Source: CAKZQX01 sp034436755 (lineage in GTDB: Bacteria; Chloroflexota; Chloroflexia; Chloroflexales; Chloroflexaceae). From it: a stretch of DNA of 64,000 nucleotides. The notes under the pieces are model-generated. The model was not told where the DNA came from. It worked only from the letters and a program-made list of their open reading frames with translations, and searched no databases. Shown here piece after piece: positions 38,239-47,394 of this stretch. Positions within the stretch are counted from its first letter, which is position 1. Each line of letters opens with the position of its first letter. Made by a program: the position numbers and the translations under genes. Where the stretch lies: NCBI GenBank assembly GCA_034436755.1, contig DAOTVB010000232.1, forward strand, positions 1 through 64,000, read 5' to 3'.

Positions 38239-40755
38239 ATGAATTACAAGTATTTCATACCAGGAGTATGTCTGGTTGCCCTACTGCTACTCGGCGCTAT
38301 CGGCAGACTGACCAACCTGAGCAGTACGCCGCCGGTTGCGGCGGCGGATAGCTGCCCCGCATACTCAAACGATGGCCCGGTCGCCTATTGGAAGCTCAAC
38401 AGCAGTGGTCCGACCTACACTGATGCCCAGGATACACAAAACGGTGGGGCGTGTGACAGTACAAATTGTAACCTGGTGTCTGACGAAACGGGTGAACCCG
38501 ACACGGCCCCGGTTATCACCGCCGGCCGTGTCGGTGATGCACAATCCTTTAATGGAAATGCCGGCATCTTGATCTCGGATAATGCCACCTTTGACTGGGG
38601 AACTAATGATAGTTTCTCCATTGCATTCTGGACCAGGAGTACCGACAGTGGCACCCGGGTGATGGTTGGCCGCCGCACAGCCAACTGGTGGATTGGACAC
38701 AACAGCGACGGGTTTGCCAGATTCTTTTTAAGCGATGGTTTAGCAGACGTGTCAGTTACATCATCGACAAAGATCAATGATGGGGAGTGGCACTATGTTG
38801 TTGCCGTACGCGATGCTGCGGCGAATAAGAATGTTCTGTATGTTGACGACGGCGGGCCGACTGAAGTCACGCAAGCCTACACAAAGGACTTTGCGACATC
38901 AGCGCCAATTACCCTGGGTTGGTACGCGGTAGAGCCATTCTACACATTTACTGGTACACTCGACGAAGTGGCGATCTACAACCGCGCACTTCCGCCAGAT
39001 GAGATTATCACACATTATCAGTATGGGCAGGCCAGTGTCGGATACTGTTTTACGAATGGCATACCTGTTATGGGCTATCCAACGGAGGTCACGATCACAC
39101 CGATGCTCATTGCCGTCGGTGAGAACGTGACCTTTACCCACAAACTGCAGAACACTGGTGGTGTACCGGCACAGAATATTAGCATTACTGATGCTAACTG
39201 TACGCCGATCGAATACCTGAGCGGCGATACGACCAACCCTGACTGGCTTGATCCTGGTGAAATCTGGACATTTACCTGCACAAAGAGCCTTAATCAGGAC
39301 ACGATCTTCACTGGCACCACAACCGCCCGCGCCGACGCACCGGATGGTGCTGTCGCCAACGAGGGTGACGACTATATCGCACCGATCTCATACAGCAATA
39401 TCGCTATCGATGTAGTCATCGATCCCGAAATTAGCATTACATCCTACACAGTCATGCCCTCCCTGCTCTACCAGAACCAGGTCGAGAATGTAACGTTCAT
39501 CGCCATTGTCGAAAATACCGGCACAGATCCACTTACCGATGTAAACGTCATCGATACCGTGTGCGGCAGCTTCTCCTCCGACGACAGCGGGCCGCTTGCG
39601 GTAAATACAAGTCGCACCTTTACCTGTATGAAATCGCTGGATCTCAGCACGGATACAACCAGTATCGTGACCGTTACCGCCAGCGATCTACTCAATGTTA
39701 TCGAAACAGACAGTGAGAATACCACTATTTCGGTCATCAATCCCGGCATCGCGCTGACCAAAACGGCCACTCCGACGGAACTTACGTTTAGCGGCACCGT
39801 TGACTACACCTATGTCGTGGAGAACAGTGGCGATGATCCACTGAGCAATGTCTCGCTGGAAGATCCTGGCGATGCGGATAACCCGGGCTGTAGCGACATT
39901 GCCTACCGCGCTGGTGATACCAACGACAACGATATCCTGGATGTGAATGAGAGCTGGACCTACACCTGTTCAACCGTTCTGGAGCAGGACACCAACAGCG
40001 CAGCGCAGGTCACGGCAGACGACTCACGCGGGAATACGGTTACGGCAACCGCAGATGCTCCGGTAGAGGTGATCGCCCCGGCGGTCGCCCTGACGAAGAC
40101 AGTAGATACGCCGGTTGTCGCTCCCGGCACAGCGGTTGTGTACACCTACGCAGTCTCAAATACGGGCGACTATCCCCTGTCGGCAATAACGGTTAGTGAT
40201 ACCGGGTGTGCGCCGGTTGAGCAACAGTCAGCGGGCAATAATGATGCCCGCCTGGATGTTGGCGAGATCTGGATCTACACTTGTTCGACAGACGTGAATG
40301 CAGATACCGACAGCACGGCAACGGTTGTGGGTGAAGCCCTGGGGATTACCGTCAGCGACAGTGATAGCGCCGCAGTCGATCTGGTCACGGTTGCCGATGA
40401 CGCTATTACCATCATTGAACAGGCCAATCCGGCGCAGTACCGGCAGGGTACAACTGTCACATTCACCTACCGGGTTACGAACAATGACGACGACGATGCA
40501 TTCACGGATGTCACCGTTACGGACCCGAAATGCACACCGATCAGCGGGCCCACCATTATTACCGGCAATGATGACGCGCTGCTCGATCCGGGTGAAATTT
40601 GGGAATATACCTGTAGCACAACCTATGATAGCGAAATGGAGGGTTTATCGAGTGTGACGGCACAAGATTTGCTGGGTAACGAGCAGACCGCCTCAGCGCC
40701 GCGTCTCGGTTTCCTGGAAGCGATTGAGATCTACCTGCCACTGATTATCAGGTAA
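38239..40755 (+). CDS. secreted LamG + five DUF11-like repeat surface protein ending EIYLPLIIR
   Basis: An 838-residue secreted protein with ATG at 38239. A signal peptide/anchor (YFIPGVCLVALLLLGAIG) ends near residue 35. Residues about 37-270 form a LamG/concanavalin-like domain (VAYWKLN, FSIAFWTRS, GEWHYVVAVRD, TGTLDEVAIYNRALP). Five Ig-like repeats of about 110 residues follow, each with a VTFTYxVxNTGD-type opening, an xVTVTDxxC centre and LDPGEIWxYTC near the end; paired cysteines recur. The chain ends EIYLPLIIR, like the next gene's AIYLPLLRRR. It is likely a surface adhesin or matrix protein in the glycan layer. Confidence 0.78.
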   Translation: MNYKYFIPGVCLVALLLLGAIGRLTNLSSTPPVAAADSCPAYSNDGPVAYWKLNSSGPTYTDAQDTQNGGACDSTNCNLVSDETGEPDTAPVITAGRVGDAQSFNGNAGILISDNATFDWGTNDSFSIAFWTRSTDSGTRVMVGRRTANWWIGHNSDGFARFFLSDGLADVSVTSSTKINDGEWHYVVAVRDAAANKNVLYVDDGGPTEVTQAYTKDFATSAPITLGWYAVEPFYTFTGTLDEVAIYNRALPPDEIITHYQYGQASVGYCFTNGIPVMGYPTEVTITPMLIAVGENVTFTHKLQNTGGVPAQNISITDANCTPIEYLSGDTTNPDWLDPGEIWTFTCTKSLNQDTIFTGTTTARADAPDGAVANEGDDYIAPISYSNIAIDVVIDPEISITSYTVMPSLLYQNQVENVTFIAIVENTGTDPLTDVNVIDTVCGSFSSDDSGPLAVNTSRTFTCMKSLDLSTDTTSIVTVTASDLLNVIETDSENTTISVINPGIALTKTATPTELTFSGTVDYTYVVENSGDDPLSNVSLEDPGDADNPGCSDIAYRAGDTNDNDILDVNESWTYTCSTVLEQDTNSAAQVTADDSRGNTVTATADAPVEVIAPAVALTKTVDTPVVAPGTAVVYTYAVSNTGDYPLSAITVSDTGCAPVEQQSAGNNDARLDVGEIWIYTCSTDVNADTDSTATVVGEALGITVSDSDSAAVDLVTVADDAITIIEQANPAQYRQGTTVTFTYRVTNNDDDDAFTDVTVTDPKCTPISGPTIITGNDDALLDPGEIWEYTCSTTYDSEMEGLSSVTAQDLLGNEQTASAPRLGFLEAIEIYLPLIIR

Positions 40756-40904
40756 ATCGTACCGGTTGCTGTTTGTCTGCCGATATGGAGTGCGTCGGCA
40801 TGGCTGGCGTGCTCCAAACAGCGAGAGAGGTTAAGAACCTCCTCTCTGGCATAAAAACCCCGTACGCTGGAAGACATACGCATACCGCCGTATACAAGCC
40901 CAGG

Positions 40905-40919
40905 TACAACAATGTTGTA
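40905..40919. promoter_or_regulatory. TACAACA-A-TGTTGTA palindrome before the SGNH gene
   Basis: A perfect odd palindrome with seven-base arms, 21 bp upstream of the ATG. Its position suits a repressor operator; no partner is known. Confidence 0.35.
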
Positions 40920-40940
40920 TGTTACCCAAGAGAAACTCTG

Positions 40941-43559
40941 ATGCAGTCACACCTTATGGTATTCGCTTCGTTCTGGTTTGTTCGCACGCTGAGGTACAGT
41001 GTTAATCGTTACAAACTCTGGCAAATCTGCCTTGTTATCGCCCTGTTGATCGGTATGATGTTTCCTATCATTTCATCATCCAGGTCTGTGAATGCGCAAT
41101 CCGCCGGCAGTGGTTTAACAACCCGGACTATCACTGCGGACGGGCAGCAGCGGCTGATTGTCATCTCGCCTGACCGTTTCGAACTTCACCTTGATGGTAA
41201 GGGCATCGCTGCCTGGTATGATCTGCGGCGCGACCCGACGCGTACGACTAATCTTGTGCCGGCCGGCGCACATCTGCTGGAGCATGCCACGTCTGATGCT
41301 GTCTGGTCGGGTGGGATCTGGAGTCTCCAGGCGACCTCACCCGTACGCGCGCAAGTCATCTGGCAGGGGCAGGATGCTGCGAATGGGGCACCCATCACCC
41401 TGGACTATACTATCTGGGCAGGTGGACAAATTGCTGTCGCACTCCGCAGTGCTGCGCCGATCAAGACCACCCTGCGGCGTGACGCCGAAGCCATAACTGG
41501 TGCAGCGCTTCAGCTACAACCGGCTACCACAACTACCGATGGTGCTATCGCACAAACCATGATGCTCTTTCTCGATGCCTGGACGGGGGAAGATAGTACC
41601 CGGCTGGCCCAATCAACCGGGGACACCGGCCCTGGCCTGGCCCAGACCGAGCCAATGATCTACGATCCGCAGACCGGAGCAATTCAAACCGAGGCCCAGG
41701 CCGGTAAAGCCGTGCTGTCAATCCCGCCCGATGTCGGGTTGCGCTCCCCCCGCTTTGCTATTGCCAACTGGCCCGACTCCGCGGTCACAGTTCAACAGGG
41801 TGACAAGACCCTGGTTGCCGGACAGGACTACCTGGCCGACTGGGACTCCAACCGCCGGCACCTGACGCTCCAGTATCTACGCGTCGTGCCACCACAAACC
41901 GATCCGGCGGCGCGCACCTTTACTCTGAATGCTGCACCTGCTGCGACGCCAACGCTTAGCCTGACAATTGCAGACAAGCAGATCGATCCGCTCACCGGCA
42001 TGCTACTGGTTGATGCGAATATGCCCAGTAATAACATCGGCCAGCGCACTCTGGAAGACAGCTTCTCTATTCCCTATATTCAGACCACCCCGCAGGTGAC
42101 AGCGGAGGCCGTCCTGCAGGGTGGTGGTGTCGGGGTGGCATTTGACCTGATCTATCTGCCAACGGGACAGACCGTAACCACTATCGATACCAGCGCGCCC
42201 TTTGCGGCAACTTTCACCATGCCGACCTTCGGTGAGTACCGGCTGAATGCATACATTCTATCCAATGTAAACGGGCAGCGCATGCATGCCGCGCCCGATG
42301 CCAGCATCAACCCGCTGGGATATGGCCGGGTTTTTGTAGCTATCGGCGACTCGATTACAGCGGGCAAGTGGGGACGCTGGCTGGAAGCGGATCAACCGCG
42401 TTACCCGGGTCAGAACTGTGCTGCACTATCAGCCGATGAACATAGCGCCGACTGTCGGAACTTTTACCAGTCCGACAACTATCTGCTGAACGACAGTAAT
42501 GTCTACACCGGATATCAGGTAGCACTCAATGACCTGTTGACGACGTGTAGCGCGGCACCCGTACCGGTATTTATCCTCAATGATGGCTTGAGCGCCGTCA
42601 CATCACAGGGTATCTATGCTCGGCGGGCCACATACCGGGATCATATAGACCGGCTGGGAGCGAAATATGTCATGTTGCAGGCCGGCACAAACGATGCATC
42701 GGGTAGCACTCCAATCTCAACATGGACAAGCAACACGAACAATATTATCGATGCACTCCAGACAGACAACCCGGGGCTGACTATCTGGCTACCCACAATT
42801 CCGTGGCGCAATGACTCGAAGGATAGTTTTATTGCCGGCTACAATACCCAGTTGAACAGCATTATCCAGGGCCAGAACACCAACGCCACGCCTGTCTGGG
42901 CCGGCCCGGATATGTACGATCTGTTCAAAAACCGCACCGACCTGATGAGCGACGCACTGCACCCGAATATAGCGGGCTTTGAGCAAATTTCACAGGTATG
43001 GCAAGATCCGATTTGCAGCAAGCTTCCCGACCCACCAGCCTATCCGACGAACACGCCGACGAATACAGCAACCAGCACAGCAACCAGTACACCGACGAAC
43101 ACAGCAACCAGCACGCCGACCAGCACAGCAACCAGCACGCCAACCAGTACGCCGACCAGCAAACCAACCGATACAGCAACCGATACAGCAACCAGTACAC
43201 GGACCAGTACGCCGACGAACACAGCAACCAGTACACGAACCAGTACGCCGACAGACACAGCAACCAGTACGCCGACAGGCACAACAACCAGCACGCCGAC
43301 CAACACAGCAACCAGCACACGAACCAGTACGCCGACGAACACAGCAACCAGTACACGGACCAGTACGCCGACAGACACAGCAACCAGCACGCCGACCAGC
43401 ATAACCGGGATAGAGTTGACCAGCACACCAATGAGCACAACTGAAGCAACGCCAACAGCAACGGCAACAATACCGGTCATTTCAGCGACACCAACACCAG
43501 AAACTGGTAATGTCGTCAATCAACGTGCAATCTACCTGCCACTCTTGCGCAGACGGTAG
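40941..43559 (+). CDS. secreted SGNH/GDSL hydrolase with Thr-rich stalk and YLPLLRRR tail
   Basis: An 872-residue protein. ATG 40941 is preferred over 40773 because it gives a compact signal peptide ending VNAQ near residue 53. Residues about 55-440 form an uncharacterised beta-rich domain (DGQQRLIVISPDRFELHLDG). The SGNH hydrolase domain has the nucleophile in VAIGDSITAG (Ser471), the GTND block near 581 and the DALHPN Asp/His pair near 670. From about 690 to 845 there is a Thr/Pro/Ser stalk built of TPTNTATST-type nonamers. The C-terminus is AIYLPLLRRR. SGNH enzymes deacylate esters, so removal of O-acetyl groups from the matrix glycan is plausible. It could pair with the acyltransferase at 33530. 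Confidence 0.82.
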   Translation: MQSHLMVFASFWFVRTLRYSVNRYKLWQICLVIALLIGMMFPIISSSRSVNAQSAGSGLTTRTITADGQQRLIVISPDRFELHLDGKGIAAWYDLRRDPTRTTNLVPAGAHLLEHATSDAVWSGGIWSLQATSPVRAQVIWQGQDAANGAPITLDYTIWAGGQIAVALRSAAPIKTTLRRDAEAITGAALQLQPATTTTDGAIAQTMMLFLDAWTGEDSTRLAQSTGDTGPGLAQTEPMIYDPQTGAIQTEAQAGKAVLSIPPDVGLRSPRFAIANWPDSAVTVQQGDKTLVAGQDYLADWDSNRRHLTLQYLRVVPPQTDPAARTFTLNAAPAATPTLSLTIADKQIDPLTGMLLVDANMPSNNIGQRTLEDSFSIPYIQTTPQVTAEAVLQGGGVGVAFDLIYLPTGQTVTTIDTSAPFAATFTMPTFGEYRLNAYILSNVNGQRMHAAPDASINPLGYGRVFVAIGDSITAGKWGRWLEADQPRYPGQNCAALSADEHSADCRNFYQSDNYLLNDSNVYTGYQVALNDLLTTCSAAPVPVFILNDGLSAVTSQGIYARRATYRDHIDRLGAKYVMLQAGTNDASGSTPISTWTSNTNNIIDALQTDNPGLTIWLPTIPWRNDSKDSFIAGYNTQLNSIIQGQNTNATPVWAGPDMYDLFKNRTDLMSDALHPNIAGFEQISQVWQDPICSKLPDPPAYPTNTPTNTATSTATSTPTNTATSTPTSTATSTPTSTPTSKPTDTATDTATSTRTSTPTNTATSTRTSTPTDTATSTPTGTTTSTPTNTATSTRTSTPTNTATSTRTSTPTDTATSTPTSITGIELTSTPMSTTEATPTATATIPVISATPTPETGNVVNQRAIYLPLLRRR
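43043..43470 (+). repeat. Thr-rich minisatellite (TPTNTATST stalk)
   Basis: Degenerate 24-27-bp units such as ACGCCGACGAACACAGCAACC and ACACGGACCAGTACGCCGAC encode the stalk of the SGNH protein. Length variation between strains is likely. Stop-free reading in other frames and on the other strand is a by-product. Confidence 0.85.
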
Positions 43560-43665
43560 GACGGTTATCTGGCTCAATCCTATCCGACTTGCCGGCATCG
43601 CCAGACTTTATGCAGAGTTTGGGATCGATCCATATCGGAGTTTAACAAAGAAGAGGAAAGGGAAT

Positions 43666-45210
43666 ATGCTATCAGCCACAACTATGTTGCGCCAGATTAG
43701 TAGCAGACAACGTATCGATGATCATATCCTTCATGTTGTTTTGCTCGTTCTGACCATCGCGGTTGGTACCGTATTACGCTTCTACAATTTAGGAGCAGAA
43801 GACTTCTGGTTCGATGAGTTGATCATGGTTCAGGAAGTTAACGCCGGGCTGGAGTCCATCATGGATGAAGCCCGGGGCGGGCGACCTCCGGTCTCGCTGG
43901 TACTGGCCTATTTCTGGACCCAGATATTTGGTACCTCTGAGGCGGCAGCACGATCGCTTTCAGCCCTGGCCGGTACGCTCTGTCTGCCCGTCATCTATGC
44001 CATAGGCCGCGAATTGGCCGGACGCCGGGTTGCGCTGGTGGCAACCGTGTTGATGGCCCTATCGGAATTCCAGTTGTTTTATGCTCAGGAGTTTCGTTAC
44101 TACAGTGTTTTTCTGCTCTTTACCTTGCTATCGTTTCTCGGCTACATTCTTTTCCTCAAACATGGTACCTACCGTAGCATGGCGCTCTATGTTTTAATCA
44201 GTAGCCTGATGTTCTTTGCTCACACATCGGGGGTTTTCATCTTGATAGCACAGGGTTTGGCCTTCCTGCTCCAGGCACGCCGACATCGCCCTATCTGGGG
44301 TCTATGGCTGGCGAGCCAGATCTTGATTGCCCTGGCAATTGCCCCAATGGTCCTACACGCGGCCACCTCATCGGTTAGCGGTTCAGCCGGCGTGCAAAAC
44401 TGGATTCCCGCACGATCCTGGTGGTATCCCCTGGAGACCCTGCAAAAATTTATCTGCTCCGAGCGCTTCTATGTTACACCAAAGCGGGTCGGTGCGAGTA
44501 TCGCCTGGCTGGTGTTGGGAACGGGACTGTTCATTCTATGGAAAGGGCGCGCGCAGTGGCTGAAAGCGATAAAAACATTTGTGCCGGCCGTACGGCGTAA
44601 TATCGTGCTTCACCGGGAACCCCTCATTCTGGTGGGCCTCTGGCTGCTCTGCCCGATCCTTATTCTGGTCGGCTTATCCGAACTATCCGAGCCAGTCTAC
44701 GTTCATAGATATGTCATCGGAGCAGCCCCCGCCTTCTACCTCTTGCTGGCGATGGGGCTGGTCAGCCTGCGCCGGATTGTGCCCCTGCCGGTGTTCTTTG
44801 GTATCTTCGTGCTCATGAATGGTCTTGGCACGTATGAATACTATCTTCATGATGACAAAGAGCAGTGGAGTGACATGGTCGCCTATGTCGATGCCCAGGC
44901 CCAGCCCGGTGATGTGATGGTCTTTGCGCCCGATGAACAGGAGCGCCTGCAAACCTTCTTTTTTATGTACTCCCAGGGCAATTTGCCCGGATGTAGCCTG
45001 ACTTCGCCCCAACAGGATGCGGCAACCCTGACCCGGGATCTGACAGCCTGTACGGCCGGTCACGACCGTTTCTGGCTGGTTATGCGGGGGCAAGAAAAAC
45101 GCACCGGCAACCTGCGCGACTTTTTCTTTGAACGTGAACATGCAACGATGCAGTTAACAGAGCAGCACGACTTTCGCGGCATAGAAGCCCACCTGTTTAC
45201 CCTACGTTAA
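43666..45210 (+). CDS. GT-C membrane glycosyltransferase (GT39-like)
   Basis: A 514-residue membrane protein. ATG 43666 after AAGAGGAAAGGGAAT is preferred to 43510, which would overlap the SGNH gene. The first loop carries YNLGAEDFWFDELIMVQEVN with the catalytic-type acidic pair FDE, then GRPPVSLVLAYFWTQIFG. About ten membrane segments follow, with VYVHRYVIGAAPAFYLLLA late and a soluble C-terminus. It resembles the GT-C at 8963 in layout. A long terminator hairpin follows 35 bp after the stop. Confidence 0.78.
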   Translation: MLSATTMLRQISSRQRIDDHILHVVLLVLTIAVGTVLRFYNLGAEDFWFDELIMVQEVNAGLESIMDEARGGRPPVSLVLAYFWTQIFGTSEAAARSLSALAGTLCLPVIYAIGRELAGRRVALVATVLMALSEFQLFYAQEFRYYSVFLLFTLLSFLGYILFLKHGTYRSMALYVLISSLMFFAHTSGVFILIAQGLAFLLQARRHRPIWGLWLASQILIALAIAPMVLHAATSSVSGSAGVQNWIPARSWWYPLETLQKFICSERFYVTPKRVGASIAWLVLGTGLFILWKGRAQWLKAIKTFVPAVRRNIVLHREPLILVGLWLLCPILILVGLSELSEPVYVHRYVIGAAPAFYLLLAMGLVSLRRIVPLPVFFGIFVLMNGLGTYEYYLHDDKEQWSDMVAYVDAQAQPGDVMVFAPDEQERLQTFFFMYSQGNLPGCSLTSPQQDAATLTRDLTACTAGHDRFWLVMRGQEKRTGNLRDFFFEREHATMQLTEQHDFRGIEAHLFTLR

Positions 45211-45244
45211 TCCCAGAATACCAGTTACCGCGCAGACGGAACAG

Positions 45245-45298
45245 AACGAAACAGAGCAACTGATGACAATACAATCAGTTGCTCTGTTTCGTTTTTTA
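45245..45298 (+). terminator. intrinsic terminator with 20-bp perfect stem
   Basis: Arms 45245-45264 (AACGAAACAGAGCAACTGAT) and 45274-45293 pair perfectly around a nine-base loop, then a T-rich tail. It ends the 43666 gene. Confidence 0.9.
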
Positions 45299-45425
45299 CA
45301 AGGTGTAAACGGCGCGTGGCCGTCAGGCTGCTGCCCACCAGTATGGGCAGAATTGCGACATTCGGAGAGGTTCGCCCACCGGCAGGACAAAAGACGTCCG
45401 CTTGTGGCGGACTATGTAACTCCTG

Positions 45426-45631
45426 TAATTACCCCACGTTACGCGGTCGTTGACCCGGAAGAGCGTTGCACCTCCAGCAGAGCGGAAGAAGCCCGATCTT
45501 TTTCACAAAAAAGTTCACTGTGTGAATTTTTTTGTGAAAAAGATAAAAAATGTACCATGCGGCCGCAAACGGTTTGTGTTTCATCTGGTGAAACGCTCAG
45601 TTTGAACGCACACCACGTAACGCGTGTAATT
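45426..45631 (-). repeat. MITE family 2, copy 2 (reverse orientation)
   Basis: About 206 bp between TAATTACCCCACGTTACG and the inverted CGTAACGCGTGTAATTA. Its hairpin arms 45496-45518 and 45522-45544 (ATCTTTTTCACAAAAAAGTT type) match the other copies, and TACCATGCGGCCGC is the complement of the GCATGGTAC block. Confidence 0.75.
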
Positions 45632-45825
45632 AACGAAACTGTTATAGTTCCTCGCCTCCTCTTCATTAACCGTTCAGCACTCCACATTAAACTAACATTA
45701 CACGCACACTTAGTAATCTCGTACGGTGGTAGTCGGATCTGACTGGTATTACGCCAAACCCGGCTGCTATCCCGCTTCGGTGTGTCCCACAGTCATAAGA
45801 TCTTTTGCCAAACATAACGCTCGTG

Positions 45826-45842
45826 TTGTGACGAACGTCACT
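45826..45842. promoter_or_regulatory. CRP/FNR-type palindrome upstream of the WbaP-type gene
   Basis: TTGTGACGAACGTCACT: TGTGA-N6-TCACT, close to the CRP-family consensus TGTGA-N6-TCACA, centred about 61 bp upstream of the start codon. It may control the initiating sugar transferase. Confidence 0.45.
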
Positions 45843-45894
45843 ACCCGGTTCCTGGCGCTCGGACACCAATGGTACAAGGAGTAACCATAAATTT

Positions 45895-47361
45895 ATGAGC
45901 ACTTCCCATCGTATCCTTACCACAGCGCGTCCTCGGGCAATTACCCGCCAGCAAGAACAGCGTTACTTGAAGCTAGGCCTGCTCTTGCTTGATGCGTTTG
46001 TTGTTGTGTCCAGCTTTGCGCTGGCCTACATGCTGCGCTTTGAAACGAGCCTGCCCTTTAATGAAGATGCCTTTCGTGATACCTGGTTTTATGTGCAGGT
46101 TGCGCTGGCCCTGGTTCCGGCACAGATTATTCTTTTCTATATCTACGGCCTGTACAACCGGACGAATCTGCTCGGTGGGACGACGGAGTATGCACGTCTG
46201 TTTAATGCGACCACTGCGGGCATTGTGCTGGTTCTCTTTTTTAACTTCATTAGACCCGAGTTTACTATCGCGCGCGCCTGGCTGTTGATGTCGTGTTCGT
46301 TTATTGTCTGTTTTGGTTTTACGGGGCGTTTCCTGATGCGGCGTGTTATCTATATGTGGCGTCGCGCCGGACGCTTCCTTGATCGCACCCTGATCATCGG
46401 CGCCAATCCCGAAGGGCTGGCGGTGGCCCAGCAACTGCTGGAAGCGCGCTCTTCCGGTGCGCAGATCGTGGGGTTTGTGGATGACTACCTGCCCGTCGGG
46501 AGTGAACCAATTGCCGGTATGCCCGTCGTAGGTCGGTCGTCGTCTTTTGCCGCGCTGGTTCAATCGCAAGAAGTTGACATCATCGTCATCGCCAACACCT
46601 CCATCACCCGCGAGCGCCTGCTGGGGATCTACGGTTCGCTGGATGCGCTCCAGGATGTCGAGGTACGCCTGGCGTCGGGCCTCTTTGAACTGCTGACAAC
46701 CGGCGTGCGGGTACGTGAGGAAGGGCATGTCCCCCTGATCGTCCTCAATAAGACCCGCATCACGGGCGTACACTATCTGCTCAAAACGTTAGTTGACTAC
46801 CTGCTGGCAGGAATAACGCTGCTCTTCCTCGCTCCGGTCTTCCTGGTTATTGCCATTATGATCCGGCGTGACTCGCCCGGACCAGTGTTCTACCGCCGCC
46901 GGGTTGTCGGGCAGGGCAAACGCCCCTTTGATGCTTTCAAGTTCCGCACGATGTATGTCGATGGTGACGCGCGACTGACGCCTGAACAGCGTCTGGAACT
47001 GGCACACGAGGGCAAACTCAAGGATGACCCGCGCATCACCCGGGTTGGTCAGTTCCTCCGGCGCTACAGTATTGACGAACTGCCGCAACTGGTGAATGTC
47101 CTGCTGGGACAGATGAGCTTGATCGGGCCGCGCATGATCACTGCCGCCGAACTGGAGAAGTTTGGCAAGTGGCAGCACAACCTGGCGACGGTTAAACCGG
47201 GGCTGACCGGCCTGTGGCAGATCAGTGGACGCAGTGATCTCTCCTACGAGGAGCGGGTGCGCCTGGATATGCACTATATTCGCAACCACTCGATCTGGCT
47301 GGATCTCAACATTCTGGTACAGACAATCCCGGCGCTATTGACTGGACGGGGGGCCTACTGA
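45895..47361 (+). CDS. polyprenyl-phosphate sugar-1-phosphate transferase (WbaP/EpsE-type)
   Basis: A 488-residue enzyme that starts polymer synthesis by placing a hexose-1-phosphate on undecaprenyl phosphate. About four or five membrane helices lie at 25-145, a CoA-binding-like Rossmann region at about 155-270 (LIIGANPEGLAVAQQLLEA, VGFVDDYLPVG), then a re-entrant membrane helix and the catalytic sugar-transferase domain (PF02397): RDSPGPVFYRRRVVGQGKRP, FDAFKFRTMYVDGD, SIDELPQLVNVLLGQMSLIG and GLTGLWQISGRSDLSYEERV. The start follows ACAAGGAGTAACCATAAATTT. It is the clear initiating enzyme of the glycan locus, in its own transcription unit. Confidence 0.9.
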   Translation: MSTSHRILTTARPRAITRQQEQRYLKLGLLLLDAFVVVSSFALAYMLRFETSLPFNEDAFRDTWFYVQVALALVPAQIILFYIYGLYNRTNLLGGTTEYARLFNATTAGIVLVLFFNFIRPEFTIARAWLLMSCSFIVCFGFTGRFLMRRVIYMWRRAGRFLDRTLIIGANPEGLAVAQQLLEARSSGAQIVGFVDDYLPVGSEPIAGMPVVGRSSSFAALVQSQEVDIIVIANTSITRERLLGIYGSLDALQDVEVRLASGLFELLTTGVRVREEGHVPLIVLNKTRITGVHYLLKTLVDYLLAGITLLFLAPVFLVIAIMIRRDSPGPVFYRRRVVGQGKRPFDAFKFRTMYVDGDARLTPEQRLELAHEGKLKDDPRITRVGQFLRRYSIDELPQLVNVLLGQMSLIGPRMITAAELEKFGKWQHNLATVKPGLTGLWQISGRSDLSYEERVRLDMHYIRNHSIWLDLNILVQTIPALLTGRGAY

Positions 47362-47394
47362 TACCGCTTCGGTCAGCGATACACAGCGTGAGGT

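Larger units (their letters stand above)
45211..45894. other. 684-bp intergenic region: terminator, MITE family 2 copy, CRP-like site
   Basis: Besides the terminator it holds a MITE family 2 copy (45426-45631) and, 54 bp before the next gene, a TGTGA-N6-TCAC palindrome. No gene is seen. Confidence 0.65.

Noticed and set aside
43027..43410. CRISPR-like spacing of short repeats
   Set aside because: Units are degenerate, contiguous and coding, without spacers or cas genes.
42925..43519. Several long open frames on both strands across the Thr-rich stalk
   Set aside because: By-products of the stop-free minisatellite encoding the SGNH stalk.
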